Below the pieces are notes generated by a model. The model saw nothing but the letters and a program-made list of their open reading frames with translations, made no database searches and was not told where the DNA came from. A stretch of 64,000 nt of DNA, from the NCBI RefSeq assembly GCF_025996515.1, contig NZ_BLRH01000034.1, positions 930,001 to 994,000 of the forward strand. Reading direction: 5' to 3'. A program made the translations under genes and the position numbers. This DNA is from Rhizohabitans arisaemae (GTDB taxonomy: Bacteria > Actinomycetota > Actinomycetes > Streptosporangiales > Streptosporangiaceae). Positions 49,991-61,372 of the stretch are shown in pieces. Positions within the stretch are counted from its first letter, which is position 1. Each line of letters begins with the position of its first letter.

Positions 49991-51138
49991 TCGACCTGAC
50001 GCCCGGGCAGCGGCTGCTCCGCGACACCGCCAGGGACTTCGCCGACCGCGAGCTCGCGCCGTACGCCCGGGAACGGGACCGGCGCGAGGAGCTGCCCCGC
50101 TCGGTGGTCGGGCAGCTGGCCGAGGTCGGCGTTCTCGGCCTGGGCCTGCCCGAGCGGTACGGGGGCGTCGAGGCCGGCACCCTCTCCTACTGCCTGGCCA
50201 TGGAGGAGCTCGGCCGCGCCGACGCCTCGGTGGGCGGCATGGTCGCCGCCAGTCTGGGCCTGGTGGCCGGGGCGATCCTGCGATGGGGCGCCGAGGAGCA
50301 GCGAGCGGCCTGGCTGCCCCGCCTGGCGAGCGGGGAGTCGGTGGGCTGTTTCGCGCTGACCGAACCGGAGTGCGGCTCCGACGTATCCCGGCTCACCACC
50401 CGGGCGACCCTCGGACCGGACGGCTGGCGGATCACCGGTGTCAAGACGTTCATCACCAACGGCACCTGGGCGGATGTGGCGCTGGTCTTCGCCCGGGTGG
50501 ACCCGGACCAGGCCGGCCCCCGGGGGGTCGGCTGCTTCCTGGTCCCCACCGACCTGCCCGGTTTCTCGGCCCGGCCGATCAAGAACAAGCTGGGACTGCG
50601 CGCCCAGGACGTCGCGGAGGTGGTGCTGGAGGAGGTCCGGGTTTCCCGCGACGCGCTGCTCGGCTCCCCCGGCGACGGCTTCGCGGTGGCCGTGACCGCG
50701 CTCGACCGGGGCCGGATCTCGCTGGCCGCCGGCTGCGTCGGGATCGCCCGGGCCGTGCTGGACGCGGCGCTCGGCTACACCGGGCAGCGGCACGGGCCCG
50801 GCGAGCCGGCAGCCGACATACAGCCGGTCCGGCGGCTCCTCGCCGTCATGGACGTGGAGATCACCGCCGCCCGGCTCCTCACCCACACGGCGGCACACCT
50901 CGCCGACCGGGGCCTGGACCATTCGCTCGCCGCCTCCCGCGCGGGGCTCTACGCCTCCGAGGTCGCGGTGCGCGCCACCGGCGACGGGGTACAGGTGTTC
51001 GGCTGCAACGGCTACATCGACGAGTTCCCGCTGGAGCGGCTGCTGCGGGACGCCCTGATGGCCACCCGCTACGAAGACGCCGGGCGGGCCCGGCGGCTCC
51101 TGCTCGGCCGGGGCCTGACCGGGATGAGCGCGCTGTGA
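49987..51138 (+). CDS. acyl-CoA dehydrogenase
   Basis: 383 residues. VSRLTTRATLGPDGWRITGVKTFITNG and CFALTEPECGSD (FAD contacts), ALDRGRISLAAGCVGIARAVLD, VQVFGCNGYIDEFPLERLLRDA with the catalytic-Glu position in IDEFPLER. Oxidises an acyl-CoA to the 2-enoyl-CoA for the hydratases next to it; electrons pass to ETF. GTG at 49987 overlaps the ligase stop (GTGA). The window has no ETF genes. Confidence 0.94.
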   Translation: MIDLTPGQRLLRDTARDFADRELAPYARERDRREELPRSVVGQLAEVGVLGLGLPERYGGVEAGTLSYCLAMEELGRADASVGGMVAASLGLVAGAILRWGAEEQRAAWLPRLASGESVGCFALTEPECGSDVSRLTTRATLGPDGWRITGVKTFITNGTWADVALVFARVDPDQAGPRGVGCFLVPTDLPGFSARPIKNKLGLRAQDVAEVVLEEVRVSRDALLGSPGDGFAVAVTALDRGRISLAAGCVGIARAVLDAALGYTGQRHGPGEPAADIQPVRRLLAVMDVEITAARLLTHTAAHLADRGLDHSLAASRAGLYASEVAVRATGDGVQVFGCNGYIDEFPLERLLRDALMATRYEDAGRARRLLLGRGLTGMSAL

Positions 51139-51193
51139 GCGGACCGCACGGGATCGACGCCGCCGGCCGTACCGAAATCGGATTCAAGGGAGT

Positions 51194-51946
51194 GTGGACG
51201 CTGTGAACGGACCGCGGCAGCCGTACGGACGGCTCGCGATCGTCACCGGCGGGGTGAAGGGGATAGGCGCGGCGATCGTGGCGCGGCTGGCGGACTCGGG
51301 GTTCGCCGTGGCGGTCCTCGACCGGGACCCCGCGGGCGAGGACCTCCCGTGCGCGCGGGCCTACCGGGTCGACGTCGCGGACCACGACCGGGTGGCCGAG
51401 GCGGTGCACGCGGCCACGGCGGAGTTCGGGCCCCCGGCGGTGGTGGTGAACAACGCGGGGTGGGACCGGGTGCAGCCGTTCGTCGAGAACGAGCCGGAGC
51501 TCTGGCAGACGTTGATCGGCGTCAACCTGGTCGGGGTGCTCAACGTGACCCACGCGGCGCTGCCGTCGATGCGGGAGGCGGGCGGCGGGCGGTTCGTGAA
51601 CGTGGCCAGCGACGCGGGCCGGGTCGGTTCCTCCGGCGAGGCCGTCTACTCGGCCTGCAAGGGCGGCGTGATCGCGTTCACCAAGGCGATCGCCCGGGAG
51701 GGCGCCCGCCACGGCGTGCTCGCCAACTGCGTCTGCCCGGGGCCGACGGCGACGCCGCTGCTGGAGTCGATGCGGTCGGACCCGGCCACCGACAAGATCA
51801 TGGAGGCGATGGTACGGGCGACGCCGCTGCGCAAGCTGGCCACCCCGCAGGACGTGGCCGCGGCGGTGGGCTTCTTCGCGGAGGAGCCCGGGCACGTGAC
51901 CGGTCAGGTGCTCAGTGTGAGCGGCGGGCTGACGATGTCCGGCTGA
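51194..51946 (+). CDS. short-chain dehydrogenase/reductase
   Basis: About 250 residues. LAIVTGGVKGIGAAIVARLA (TGxxxGIG), VVVNNAGWDRVQPF, FVNVASDAGRVGSSGEAVYSACKGGVIAFTKAIAREGA with the catalytic Ser-Tyr-Lys, and CPGPTATPLLESM; ends VSGGLTMSG. A 3-hydroxyacyl-CoA-type oxidation would complete the beta-oxidation cycle with the neighbouring genes. The start is GTG at 51194 or 51203; AAGGGAG lies just upstream. Confidence 0.93.
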   Translation: MDAVNGPRQPYGRLAIVTGGVKGIGAAIVARLADSGFAVAVLDRDPAGEDLPCARAYRVDVADHDRVAEAVHAATAEFGPPAVVVNNAGWDRVQPFVENEPELWQTLIGVNLVGVLNVTHAALPSMREAGGGRFVNVASDAGRVGSSGEAVYSACKGGVIAFTKAIAREGARHGVLANCVCPGPTATPLLESMRSDPATDKIMEAMVRATPLRKLATPQDVAAAVGFFAEEPGHVTGQVLSVSGGLTMSG

Positions 51947-51988
51947 CCACGGCGCGCGGATCCGGTCGGGGGGCCGTCTCAGATAACA

Positions 51989-52006
51989 CGATCGATCGAT
52001 CGATTG
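51989..52006. promoter_or_regulatory. (CGAT)n operator-like tract 2
   Basis: (CGAT)4 followed by TG, 17 of 18 bases identical to tract 1. Ends 10 bp before the M20 peptidase ATG and overlaps the approach to its GAGGAG ribosome site. Confidence 0.75.
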
Positions 52007-52016
52007 AGGAGTGGAC

Positions 52017-53180
52017 ATGGATGACCCTGGAATCGAGGAAAACCGGCTGGCCCGCACCCTGATGGAGCTCATCGCGGTGCCCAGCGTCAACCCGTTCGGC
52101 GAACCCGGCGGGCCCTGCGAGGTCGCGGCCGCCGACTACCTGGCCGGGCGGCTCGCCTCGCTCGGCTGGCGTACCGAGATCACCGAGTACGCCCCCGGCC
52201 GCGCCAACGTCCTGGCGACCCTCCCCGGCGCACGGGGGGACGGCCGTCCCCCCGTCGTCCTCGCCGGGCACCTGGACACCGTCGGCGTCGAGGCGTACGA
52301 CCAGCCCTTCCGGGCCCGGCTGGCCGACCGGCGCATCCACGGCCGGGGCGCCTGCGACATGAAGGCCGCGATCGCCTGCTACGTGGAGGTCGCCGAAGTC
52401 CTCGCCGAGCGGGGTCTGCCGCTCGCGGGCGACCTGATCATCGCCGGGGTGGGCGACGAGGAGTACCGGCAGGAAGGGGCGAAGGCCGCCCGCGCCGACC
52501 TGCCCGGCGACGCGGTCGTGATCATCGGCGAACCGACCGAACTGCGGATCTGCACCGCCAGCAAGGGCCTGGCCGTCTACACCCTGACGACGACCGGGCA
52601 GGCCACCCACGGCAGCGTCCCCGGCTCCGGCCGCAACGCCATCCTCGACATGGCCGAGGCGCTGCGGGCCGTCACCGGGCACGCCCAAGACCTCGCCAAG
52701 ACCGCGCACCCGCTGCTCGGCCCACCGGTCCTCAACGTCGGGGTGATCCGCGGCGGCACCCAGGCCAACGTCGTCCCGCCCCGGTGCGACGTCGAGATCT
52801 CCCGGCGGCTGCTCCCCGGGGAGACCCCCGAGTCGGCCCGCGACCTGCTGGACGCCGCGCTCACCGCGCACCTCGGCCCCGCCGGGGACTGGGAGCTGTC
52901 GCCGGCCTGGTGGTCGGTCGACCCGTACGAGAACCCCGACGCCGAATTCCTCGCCGACCTGCGGCGCTGCGTGGCCGGCTCCCCCGCTCCCGTCGGGTTC
53001 CCCGCCAGCTCCGACGCGCCCTACTTCGGCGCCCCGGCCATCATCTACGGCCCCGGATCCCTCGACCAGGCGCACAGCCTCGACGAATGGGTCGACCTCG
53101 ACCAGATGATCACCGCCACCTCCGTCTACCTCGAGTTCATCACCGCACGACTCGGCTCCCCGGCGCCGGGTACCCCGTAG
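52017..53180 (+). CDS. M20-family metallohydrolase (ArgE/DapE/carboxypeptidase type)
   Basis: 387 residues. First metal ligand in VLAGHLDTVGVEAY, bridging Asp in IHGRGACDMKAAIACYVEV, catalytic Glu and ligand in IIAGVGDEEYRQEGAKAA, ligand Glu in IIGEPTELRICTASKG, dimerisation domain (about 180-290; THGSVPGSGRNAI), and last His in DQAHSLDEWVDLD. Cleaves an amide of an N-acyl amino acid or dipeptide in the cytoplasm. ATG at 52017 fits GAGGAG with 5-nt spacing. First gene of the transporter operon. Confidence 0.92.
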   Translation: MDDPGIEENRLARTLMELIAVPSVNPFGEPGGPCEVAAADYLAGRLASLGWRTEITEYAPGRANVLATLPGARGDGRPPVVLAGHLDTVGVEAYDQPFRARLADRRIHGRGACDMKAAIACYVEVAEVLAERGLPLAGDLIIAGVGDEEYRQEGAKAARADLPGDAVVIIGEPTELRICTASKGLAVYTLTTTGQATHGSVPGSGRNAILDMAEALRAVTGHAQDLAKTAHPLLGPPVLNVGVIRGGTQANVVPPRCDVEISRRLLPGETPESARDLLDAALTAHLGPAGDWELSPAWWSVDPYENPDAEFLADLRRCVAGSPAPVGFPASSDAPYFGAPAIIYGPGSLDQAHSLDEWVDLDQMITATSVYLEFITARLGSPAPGTP

Positions 53181-53189
53181 GAGCACACC

Positions 53190-54782
53190 GTGAGAAAGTC
53201 CCCCACCCTGGCGGTGCTCGCCGCCGCCGCGGTCCTCCTGACCGGCTGCCAGGCCGGTCGGGAGGCCGCGGGATCCCCGGGAGCCGACGTCAAGGACGGC
53301 ACGTTCACGATCAGCCTGCCCGCCGCGCCGGGCAACCTCGACCCCCACCAGAACGCCACCTACGTGCCGGCGTTCCTCACCTCGCTCGCCTACGAGAGCC
53401 TGGTCTTCGTCGGCGGGGACTCGGTGATCCGCCCCCGGCTGGCCGAATCCTGGACGCAGACGCCGACCTCGGTCACCTACAAGCTCCGCAGCGGGGTGAC
53501 CTGCGCGGACGGCACCCCCCTCACCGCGAAGGACGTGGCCGCGAACTACGCCTACGTCGCCGACCCGAAGAACAAGTCGCCGCTGCTCGGCGGAGGCCTG
53601 CCCACCGGCACCAAGGCCGTCGCCGACCCCGCGGCGGGCACCGTCACCCTCACCACGCCGGCCCCCAACAGCTTCCTGGTCCAGGCCACCGGCTCCATCG
53701 GGATCGTCTGCCCGGCCGGGCTCGCCGACCGGTCCCGGCTCACCCACGGCACCCTGGGGACCGGACTCTTCCAGCTCAGCACCGCCGTCGACAACGACAA
53801 CTACACCTTCACCCGCCGCCAGGGGTACACCTGGGGGCACGACGGGACCACCTCCGACACCCCCGGGGTGCCCAAGACCGTCGTCGTGAAGATCATCCCC
53901 AACCAGACCACCGTCGCCAACCTCCTCCTGTCCGGCCAGCTCACCGCCGGGCCCGCCACCGGCCCCGACCGCACCCGGCTGGAGGCGGCCGGGTTCACCG
54001 CGGTCCCGAGCCGGGGGCCGACCGTGCAGATGTGGTTCAACCACGCCCCGGGCCGGGTCACCTCCGACGAGCGGGTCCGCCGCGCCGTCGCCATGGCCTT
54101 CGACGTGCCGCGCATCGCCAAGGTCGCCGGAGGCGGCTGGGGACTCGCCCCCAAGCGGCTCACCGCCGCCGAACCGCCCGCCTGCCCGCAGGACACGGTG
54201 ACGGGCAACACGCCGGCCTTCGACGTCGCCGGGGCGAACGCCCTCCTGGACGAGGCAGGCTGGCGGAAGGGACCCGACGGCATCCGGGTCAAGGACGGCC
54301 GCAAGCTCACCCTCTCCCTGATCTGGGGGCGGGACCTGGGCGACCCCACCGCGGTCTCCGCGGCGGCCGACCTGACCGCCGGCGACCTCAAGGCCATCGG
54401 GGCCGAGGTCGTCCCCCGCGGCGTCACCGACGTCGCCACCGGTGAGATCCTCTTCGGCACGAGCGACTACGACATCAGCTGGATCCCGATCTTCGTCTCA
54501 CTGCCCACCCGGTTCCTCGGTTTCGTCTCCGGGCCCAAACCGCCGAACGGCACCAACTTCCCGAACACCGACCTGTCCGAGGTCCCGGCGCTGGCGAAGA
54601 AGGCCAACGGGCTCACAGGCGCGGAGTCGTGCGAAACCTGGAACGAGATCGAACGGCTCTACCTGCGGTCCACCGCGGTGGTGCCCGTCCTGGACTCCGA
54701 CAACGCCGTGCTCACCCGGGGCGCCACCTTCGAGCTGAGCAACCTGCGCATCGTGCCCACCACGATCCGGATCACCGGCTAG
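53190..54782 (+). CDS. peptide/Ni-type ABC substrate-binding lipoprotein (SBP family 5)
   Basis: 530 residues. Lipoprotein signal VLAAAAVLLTGCQAG (lipobox Cys at residue about 20), then the family-5 fold: PGNLDPHQNATYVPAFLTSLAYESLVF, RLAESWTQTPTSVTYKLRSGVTCADGTPLTAKDVAANYAYV, DERVRRAVAMAFDVPRIAKVAGGGWG, DEAGWRKGPDGIRVKDGRKLTLSLIW. Binds the imported compound outside the cell. GTG start 9 nt after the M20 gene. Confidence 0.93.
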   Translation: MRKSPTLAVLAAAAVLLTGCQAGREAAGSPGADVKDGTFTISLPAAPGNLDPHQNATYVPAFLTSLAYESLVFVGGDSVIRPRLAESWTQTPTSVTYKLRSGVTCADGTPLTAKDVAANYAYVADPKNKSPLLGGGLPTGTKAVADPAAGTVTLTTPAPNSFLVQATGSIGIVCPAGLADRSRLTHGTLGTGLFQLSTAVDNDNYTFTRRQGYTWGHDGTTSDTPGVPKTVVVKIIPNQTTVANLLLSGQLTAGPATGPDRTRLEAAGFTAVPSRGPTVQMWFNHAPGRVTSDERVRRAVAMAFDVPRIAKVAGGGWGLAPKRLTAAEPPACPQDTVTGNTPAFDVAGANALLDEAGWRKGPDGIRVKDGRKLTLSLIWGRDLGDPTAVSAAADLTAGDLKAIGAEVVPRGVTDVATGEILFGTSDYDISWIPIFVSLPTRFLGFVSGPKPPNGTNFPNTDLSEVPALAKKANGLTGAESCETWNEIERLYLRSTAVVPVLDSDNAVLTRGATFELSNLRIVPTTIRITG

Positions 54783-54784
54783 CC

Positions 54785-55746
54785 GTGGCGACCCCGACCG
54801 CGGCCCCCTCCAGGGGGCGGTACCTCGCCCGGCGGGTCCTCCGGCTGCTGGTCTCGCTGTGGATCGTCCTGACGCTGTCGTTCCTCATGGTGCACCTCAT
54901 CCCCGGCGACCCGGCCCGGGCCTCGCTCGGGCTCACCGCCCCGCAGGAGCTGGTGGAGTCCCGCCGGGCCGAGCTCGGCCTGGACCGGCCGCTGCCCGTG
55001 CAGTACCTCACCTACCTGGGTGATCTGGCCCGAGGAGACCTCGGCGTCTCCTTCACCTCCCGGCTCCCCGTAAGCCGGCTGATCGGGGAACGCATCCTGG
55101 CCACCCTGCACCTCGCCGGGCTCGCCCTGGTGGTCGTCCTGATCGCCGGGGTCGCGGCCGGGCTCCTCGCCACGGTCGTCGCCCACAGCGGACGGCATCG
55201 CGGCACCGACCTGGCGTTCTCCGGCGGCAGCGGGGTCCTCGTCGCGATGCCCGAGTTCGTGACCGCGGTCGGCCTGGTGGCCGCCTTCGGGGTGACCCTC
55301 CGCTGGCTGCCGGTGGCCGGGCTGGCCGGCCCCGACTCCTACCTGCTGCCGGTCCTCGCCCTCGCCTCCGGACCCGCCGCCGCGCTCGCCCGGATCGTCC
55401 GCGCGGAGGGGCTGCGCGTGCTGGACCTGGAGTACATCCGCACCGCCCGGGCCAAACGCCTCACCCGGTCGCGGCTCTACCTCCGGCACGCGCTGCCGAA
55501 CTGCCTCACCGCGACCCTCACCGTCGCCGGGCTCACCCTCAGCAGTCTGGTGGCCGGGACCGTGCTCATCGAGAACGTCTTCGCCTGGCCCGGCCTCGGC
55601 TCGGCGATCGTCTCCTCCATCACCCAGAAGGACTACCCCCTCACCCAAGGCCTGATCCTGGTCTTGAGCGGCATCGTCCTGCTCGTCAACTTCGCCGTCG
55701 ACCTGCTCATCATGGCCGTCGACCCGCGCTCGGCGCTCGGGGAGGT

Positions 55747-55750
<4 letters not shown>
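54785..55750 (+). CDS. ABC permease, DppB/OppB type
   Basis: 321 residues. N-terminal RYLARRVLRLLVSLWIVLTLSFLMVHLIPGDPARASLG, six helices, and the EAA coupling loop EYIRTARAKRLTRSRLYLRHALPN. Partners the DppC-type half of the next gene. GTG at 54785, 2 nt after the binding-protein stop; overlaps the next gene by 4 nt. Confidence 0.94.
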
Positions 55751-57597
<1,847 letters not shown>

Positions 57598-57691
57598 ACC
57601 CGCGCCCGTCCCGCGCCGCCGAAGCCGGGTACGGCGAGCCCGCGCGAGCCCGTACCGCGCCCCGCCACTCCGGTCGCGGAGGAGGTGCGGC

Positions 57692-58456
57692 GTGCGCGGC
57701 GACGACCTGCTGATCGACGACGTGACCGTCCGGTACGGCGGATTCACCGCGGTGGACGGCGTCACCCTGCACGTGCCCGCCGGGCAGGCGGCCGGGCTGG
57801 TCGGCGAATCCGGCAGCGGCAAGTCGACGCTCGCCCGCGCGGTCATCGGGCTGGTCCCGGCGGCCTCCGGGCGGATCCTGGTCGGCGGGGGCGCGACGAC
57901 GGTCCGGCGCGGCGGCCCGTCCCCGGTCCAGCCGGTGTTCCAGAACCCGTACGCCTCGCTCAACCCCCGGATGACCGTGGGCGACTCCATCGGGGAGGCG
58001 CTGCGCTGGCGGCGTCCCGGCCGGGAGGGGCTCCGCCGGCTGATCGGGGAGGCGCTCGACCGGGTGGGGCTGGAACCCGGCCATGCGAGGCACCTGCCGC
58101 GGCGGCTCTCCGGCGGGCAGCGGCAACGGGTGGCGATCGCCCGGGCCCTCGCCGCCGAGCCGCGGGTCCTGGTCGCCGACGAGATCACCTCCGCACTGGA
58201 CGTCTCGGTGCAGGCCGCCGTGCTGAACCTCGTCAACGAGCTGCGGACCGGGCTCGGCCTCACCCTGCTCTTCATCTCGCACAACCTGGCGGCGGTCCGC
58301 TACGTGTGCGACTCGGTCACCGTGCTGCACGGGGGCCGGGTCGTGGAGAGCGGTCCGACGGAGGAGCTGACCCGCTCCCCCTCCGCCCCCTACACCCGAG
58401 CTCTGCTGGAGGCGGTGCCGCGGCTGCCCGCCCCGGACAAGGAGGCAACCACGTGA
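57692..58456 (+). CDS. ABC ATPase, DppF/OppF type
   Basis: 254 residues. GLVGESGSGKSTLARAVIGL, PRRLSGGQRQRVAIARALAAEPRVLVADEITSALDVSVQAAVLNL, FISHNLAAVRYVCDSVTVLHGG. The second nucleotide-binding subunit of the importer; short, without the C-terminal Cys-rich extension. GGAGG 8 nt before the GTG at 57692. A 94-nt gap without a gene precedes it; overlaps the hydrolase gene by 4 nt. Confidence 0.94.
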   Translation: MRGDDLLIDDVTVRYGGFTAVDGVTLHVPAGQAAGLVGESGSGKSTLARAVIGLVPAASGRILVGGGATTVRRGGPSPVQPVFQNPYASLNPRMTVGDSIGEALRWRRPGREGLRRLIGEALDRVGLEPGHARHLPRRLSGGQRQRVAIARALAAEPRVLVADEITSALDVSVQAAVLNLVNELRTGLGLTLLFISHNLAAVRYVCDSVTVLHGGRVVESGPTEELTRSPSAPYTRALLEAVPRLPAPDKEATT

Positions 58457-60378
58457 CCCCCGACTTCCGCGACGTCGTCGTCCCCCTACCGGACGGAACC
58501 GCCCTCGCCGGGCGGCTTCTCCTCCCCGAGGGGGACGGGCCCTTCCCGGTGCTGCTCAGCCTCTACCCCTATCGCAAGGACGACTTCATCGGCTCGTCCA
58601 ACGCCTACTCGGCCGCCTACTTCGCGCAAGCCGGGTACGCCTCCCTCCTGGTCGACCTGCGCGGGCACGGAGGTTCCGGCGGGCGGGCCTACCAGGCCTG
58701 GGATCCGCGGGAGCACCTCGACGGCGAGGAGGTGGTCGCCTGGGCCGCCGCCCAGGACTGGTCCACCGGGAACGTGGGGATGTGGGGGGCCTCCTACGGC
58801 GGCGCGACCTCGTTCGGCGTCGCCGCGCGCCGGCCGCCCGCGCTCAAGGCGATCGCGAGCGTCTACGGCGCCGCCGACATCTACCACGACTTCGTCTACC
58901 CCGGAGGCTGCCCCAACGCGCTGGGCGCCTCCGCGTGGGGGGCGCTCATGCTGGCGCTCGAACTCGCCCCGCCCAGCCTGCAGGACCCCGGCGGGCGGTG
59001 GCTGGAGGCCTGGCGGGAGCGGCTGACCCGGCTCGACGACGGGGACTTCTCCCATCTGGTCTGGCCGGCCCACCCCGGCTACGACGAGTACTGGCGGGAG
59101 CGGGCCGTCCCCATCGAGAAGATCACCGTGCCCAGCCTCTTCGTGTCGGGCTGGCGCGACCTGCTCTGCCAGGCCATGCTGCACGCCTATGCGCGGTGCA
59201 CCGCCCCCAAGCGCCTGCTCGTCGGACCGTGGACGCACACCGCGCCCGACATGGCGGCGGAGGCCCCGTACGACTATCTGCGCGAACTGCGGTACTGGTG
59301 GGACCGCTGGCTGATCGACCCCGACGAGCCCGACGACCGCCCGGGCGTCGTCTACTACGTGCAAGGCGCCGGCGAGTGGCGTTCGGCCGACCGGTGGCCG
59401 CCCGGCCCCGAGGACACGGTGCTCCACCTCGGCCCCGGCTCCGGGCTGACCGCCGGGGAACCGGCGGAGGAGGTCCGCGACGAGTACGCCGCCACCGCGC
59501 TCGTCGGCACCGAGGCCGGGCTCTGGTACCCCATGGGCGTGGCGTTCGCGGCCTCGGTGCTGAACCAGGCCGCCGACGACGCCAGATCCCTCGCCTACAC
59601 CACCGGCGAACTCCCCCAGGACCTCGACCTCTGCGGCGCCCCCCGCGCACGGCTCCGCGTGGCGCGCCGCGCCGGGGAGCAGGTCAACCTGGCCGTCAAG
59701 CTGTGCGCGGTGGCACCGGACGGCGCCTCCGTCCTCATCACCTCCGGCTGGCACCGGATCGCCCCGTCCGAGGACGCGGGCGCCGCCGAGGTCGAGGTGG
59801 AGCTGTATCCCACCGCGTACCGGATACCGCTCGGGCACCGGCTCCGCCTCACCGTCGCCTGCGCCGACTTCCCCCGGATCTGGCCGACGGCGCAGACTCC
59901 GGTCATCACCGTGCTCTCCGACGCCGCGCACCCCTCCGGCCTGCGCCTGCCCCTGCACGCGCCGGGCGCCGACGGCTCCGCGCCGCGCGCCGTACCCCTG
60001 CCCGAACCCGGGGTGAACCGGGCTCCGCAGGTCGTCCGGGCCGCGCCCGTCTACCGGATCACCCGGGACGTCGCCCGGGACGGCTTCTCGGTCACGGCCG
60101 GGATGAGTGTGGAGCTCGCCCTCGCCCAAGGCGGGACGTTCGCCCTGGAGCACGAGGTGACGGCCTCGATGGAGAACGCCCGGCCGGCGGCGGCGTCGGT
60201 CCGCACCCGGGCCGCCCTGGTGCTGCGGCTCGCCGGGGGCGAGGAGTTCACGGTGCACACCGGCGGCCAGGCCGCCGCGGGCCGCCGCCACCTCAGCGGG
60301 CGGGTCGCCGCCGGCGGGGAGACCGTGTACGAGCGGCGGTGGACCACGATCAACGGAAGGCCGGTGGGGTCGTCCTGA
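58453..60378 (+). CDS. CocE/NonD-family hydrolase (X-Pro dipeptidyl-peptidase S15-like)
   Basis: 641 residues. alpha/beta hydrolase with nucleophile Ser in VGMWGASYGGATSF, Asp region SLFVSGWRDLLCQAM, His in VGPWTHTAPDMAAE, and a C-terminal jelly-roll (about 420-600; DLCGAPRARLRVARRA...LRLTVACADFPRI). No signal peptide, so intracellular. Members hydrolyse esters (cocaine esterase), macrotetrolides (NonD), antibiotic side chains or X-Pro peptides. GTG at 58453 overlaps the ATPase stop (GTGA). Last gene of the importer operon; likely processes what is imported. Confidence 0.92.
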   Translation: MTPDFRDVVVPLPDGTALAGRLLLPEGDGPFPVLLSLYPYRKDDFIGSSNAYSAAYFAQAGYASLLVDLRGHGGSGGRAYQAWDPREHLDGEEVVAWAAAQDWSTGNVGMWGASYGGATSFGVAARRPPALKAIASVYGAADIYHDFVYPGGCPNALGASAWGALMLALELAPPSLQDPGGRWLEAWRERLTRLDDGDFSHLVWPAHPGYDEYWRERAVPIEKITVPSLFVSGWRDLLCQAMLHAYARCTAPKRLLVGPWTHTAPDMAAEAPYDYLRELRYWWDRWLIDPDEPDDRPGVVYYVQGAGEWRSADRWPPGPEDTVLHLGPGSGLTAGEPAEEVRDEYAATALVGTEAGLWYPMGVAFAASVLNQAADDARSLAYTTGELPQDLDLCGAPRARLRVARRAGEQVNLAVKLCAVAPDGASVLITSGWHRIAPSEDAGAAEVEVELYPTAYRIPLGHRLRLTVACADFPRIWPTAQTPVITVLSDAAHPSGLRLPLHAPGADGSAPRAVPLPEPGVNRAPQVVRAAPVYRITRDVARDGFSVTAGMSVELALAQGGTFALEHEVTASMENARPAAASVRTRAALVLRLAGGEEFTVHTGGQAAAGRRHLSGRVAAGGETVYERRWTTINGRPVGSS

Positions 60379-60390
60379 CCGCGGGCTCGA

Positions 60391-60424
60391 CGCCGTGGTC
60401 CTCCCGCGCGGGAGGACCACGGCG
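60391..60424. terminator. strong bidirectional terminator
   Basis: A 34-nt perfect palindrome: CGCCGTGGTCCTCCCGC followed by its exact complement. It lies 12 nt after the hydrolase stop, and is one of the longest perfect hairpins in the window. Confidence 0.8.
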
Positions 60425-60489
60425 TCGGTGCCCCGCAGAAGGACCGGGCGGCACGGTCGAGTCGGGCCGCTCGTCGTCCGCCCCATGCC

Positions 60490-60603
60490 TTCGAACCGCC
60501 GCAGGCCGTACCTGTCACCCGCAACCCGGCGAGAACGACCGGAGCGTGTACGGGCTGCGCCGGCGCGGCGAGCCTTCAGGTTCGAGCCGCCGCAGGCCGT
60601 ACC
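60490..60603. repeat. pair of 23-bp direct repeats
   Basis: TTCGARCCGCCGCAGGCCG plus TACC at 60490-60512 and 60581-60603, 91 bp apart, one mismatch. GC-rich, REP-like, outside genes. Confidence 0.55.
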
Positions 60604-60687
60604 GGATCGTCGCGGTGCGAAGCCGTGACCGACCGCGTCGGCCGCCTCCGGCGGAAACGGCCTCGGGCCGTACCCCGCTCCCGGCGA

Positions 60688-61362
60688 TCAGGTGGCGGGG
60701 CGGTCCGGCAGGTAGTGGGTGGGGGCGGGGAGGGTGAGGTCGTCGCGTCGGATCGGCACGCCGCCCGGCCGCGAGGCGCGCACCAGCCCCAGCGCCAGGT
60801 CGGAGTAGGCGTGGCAGAGCCGGGTCAGGGAGAGCTCGCCCCCGGCGGAGAACCAGTGGGAGACCCCCGTCGCCATCTGCACCAGGGAACGCGCGGTGAG
60901 GTCGGGGTTGAGGGTGTCGAACACCCCGGTCTCCACCCCGCGATGGATCACGACGTGCCAGGACCGCTCGTACTCGTCCCTGAGCCGGACCATCTGGGCG
61001 CGTCGCTCCGCCGGGAGTGCACGCAGCTCGGTGTCGCTGACCAGGGTGCCGAGGGTGTCGCTCGCGTGCAGCCAGACGTGGTGCTCCACGAGCGTGGCCA
61101 GGCAGACCGACGGGTCGTCGATCTCAGATATGATCTTGAGGGCGGCGTCCCGCAGCGGCGTGATCGTCCCCAGCATGACCTCGACCAGCAGGTCGTCCTT
61201 GTTGGTCATGTAGTGGTAGAGGGTCGAGGTGGTCAGCCCGGCGGCGGAGGCGATGTCGCGGATGCCGGTGCCGTTGAACCCGCGCTCGGCGAAGAGGCCG
61301 ACGGCGGCCCTGGTGACCCGTTCTCTGGTCGAGCGATCCTCCCCGTGACCGGCACGCACCAC
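60688..61362 (-). CDS. TetR-family repressor, probable regulator of the acyl-CoA/importer block
   Basis: 224 residues. HTH: RERVTRAAVGLFAERGFNGTGIRDIASAAGLTTSTLYHYMTNKDDLLVEV, the style of KstR2/FadR-type TetRs controlling acyl-CoA catabolism. Ligand domain about 75-210. It lies 10 nt downstream of the GNAT gene in one operon whose promoter carries the longest CGAT tract; the same tract is in two other promoters of the block, so this is the natural candidate to bind it. Confidence 0.9.
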   Translation of the reverse strand: MVRAGHGEDRSTRERVTRAAVGLFAERGFNGTGIRDIASAAGLTTSTLYHYMTNKDDLLVEVMLGTITPLRDAALKIISEIDDPSVCLATLVEHHVWLHASDTLGTLVSDTELRALPAERRAQMVRLRDEYERSWHVVIHRGVETGVFDTLNPDLTARSLVQMATGVSHWFSAGGELSLTRLCHAYSDLALGLVRASRPGGVPIRRDDLTLPAPTHYLPDRPAT

Positions 61363-61372
61363 AGGAACTCTC

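Larger units (their letters stand above)
60379..60687. other. intergenic region with terminator and short direct repeats
   Basis: 309 bp between the hydrolase and TetR genes (convergent). Holds the terminator at 60391-60424 and two 23-bp direct repeats (60490-60512 and 60581-60603) differing at one base. Confidence 0.6.
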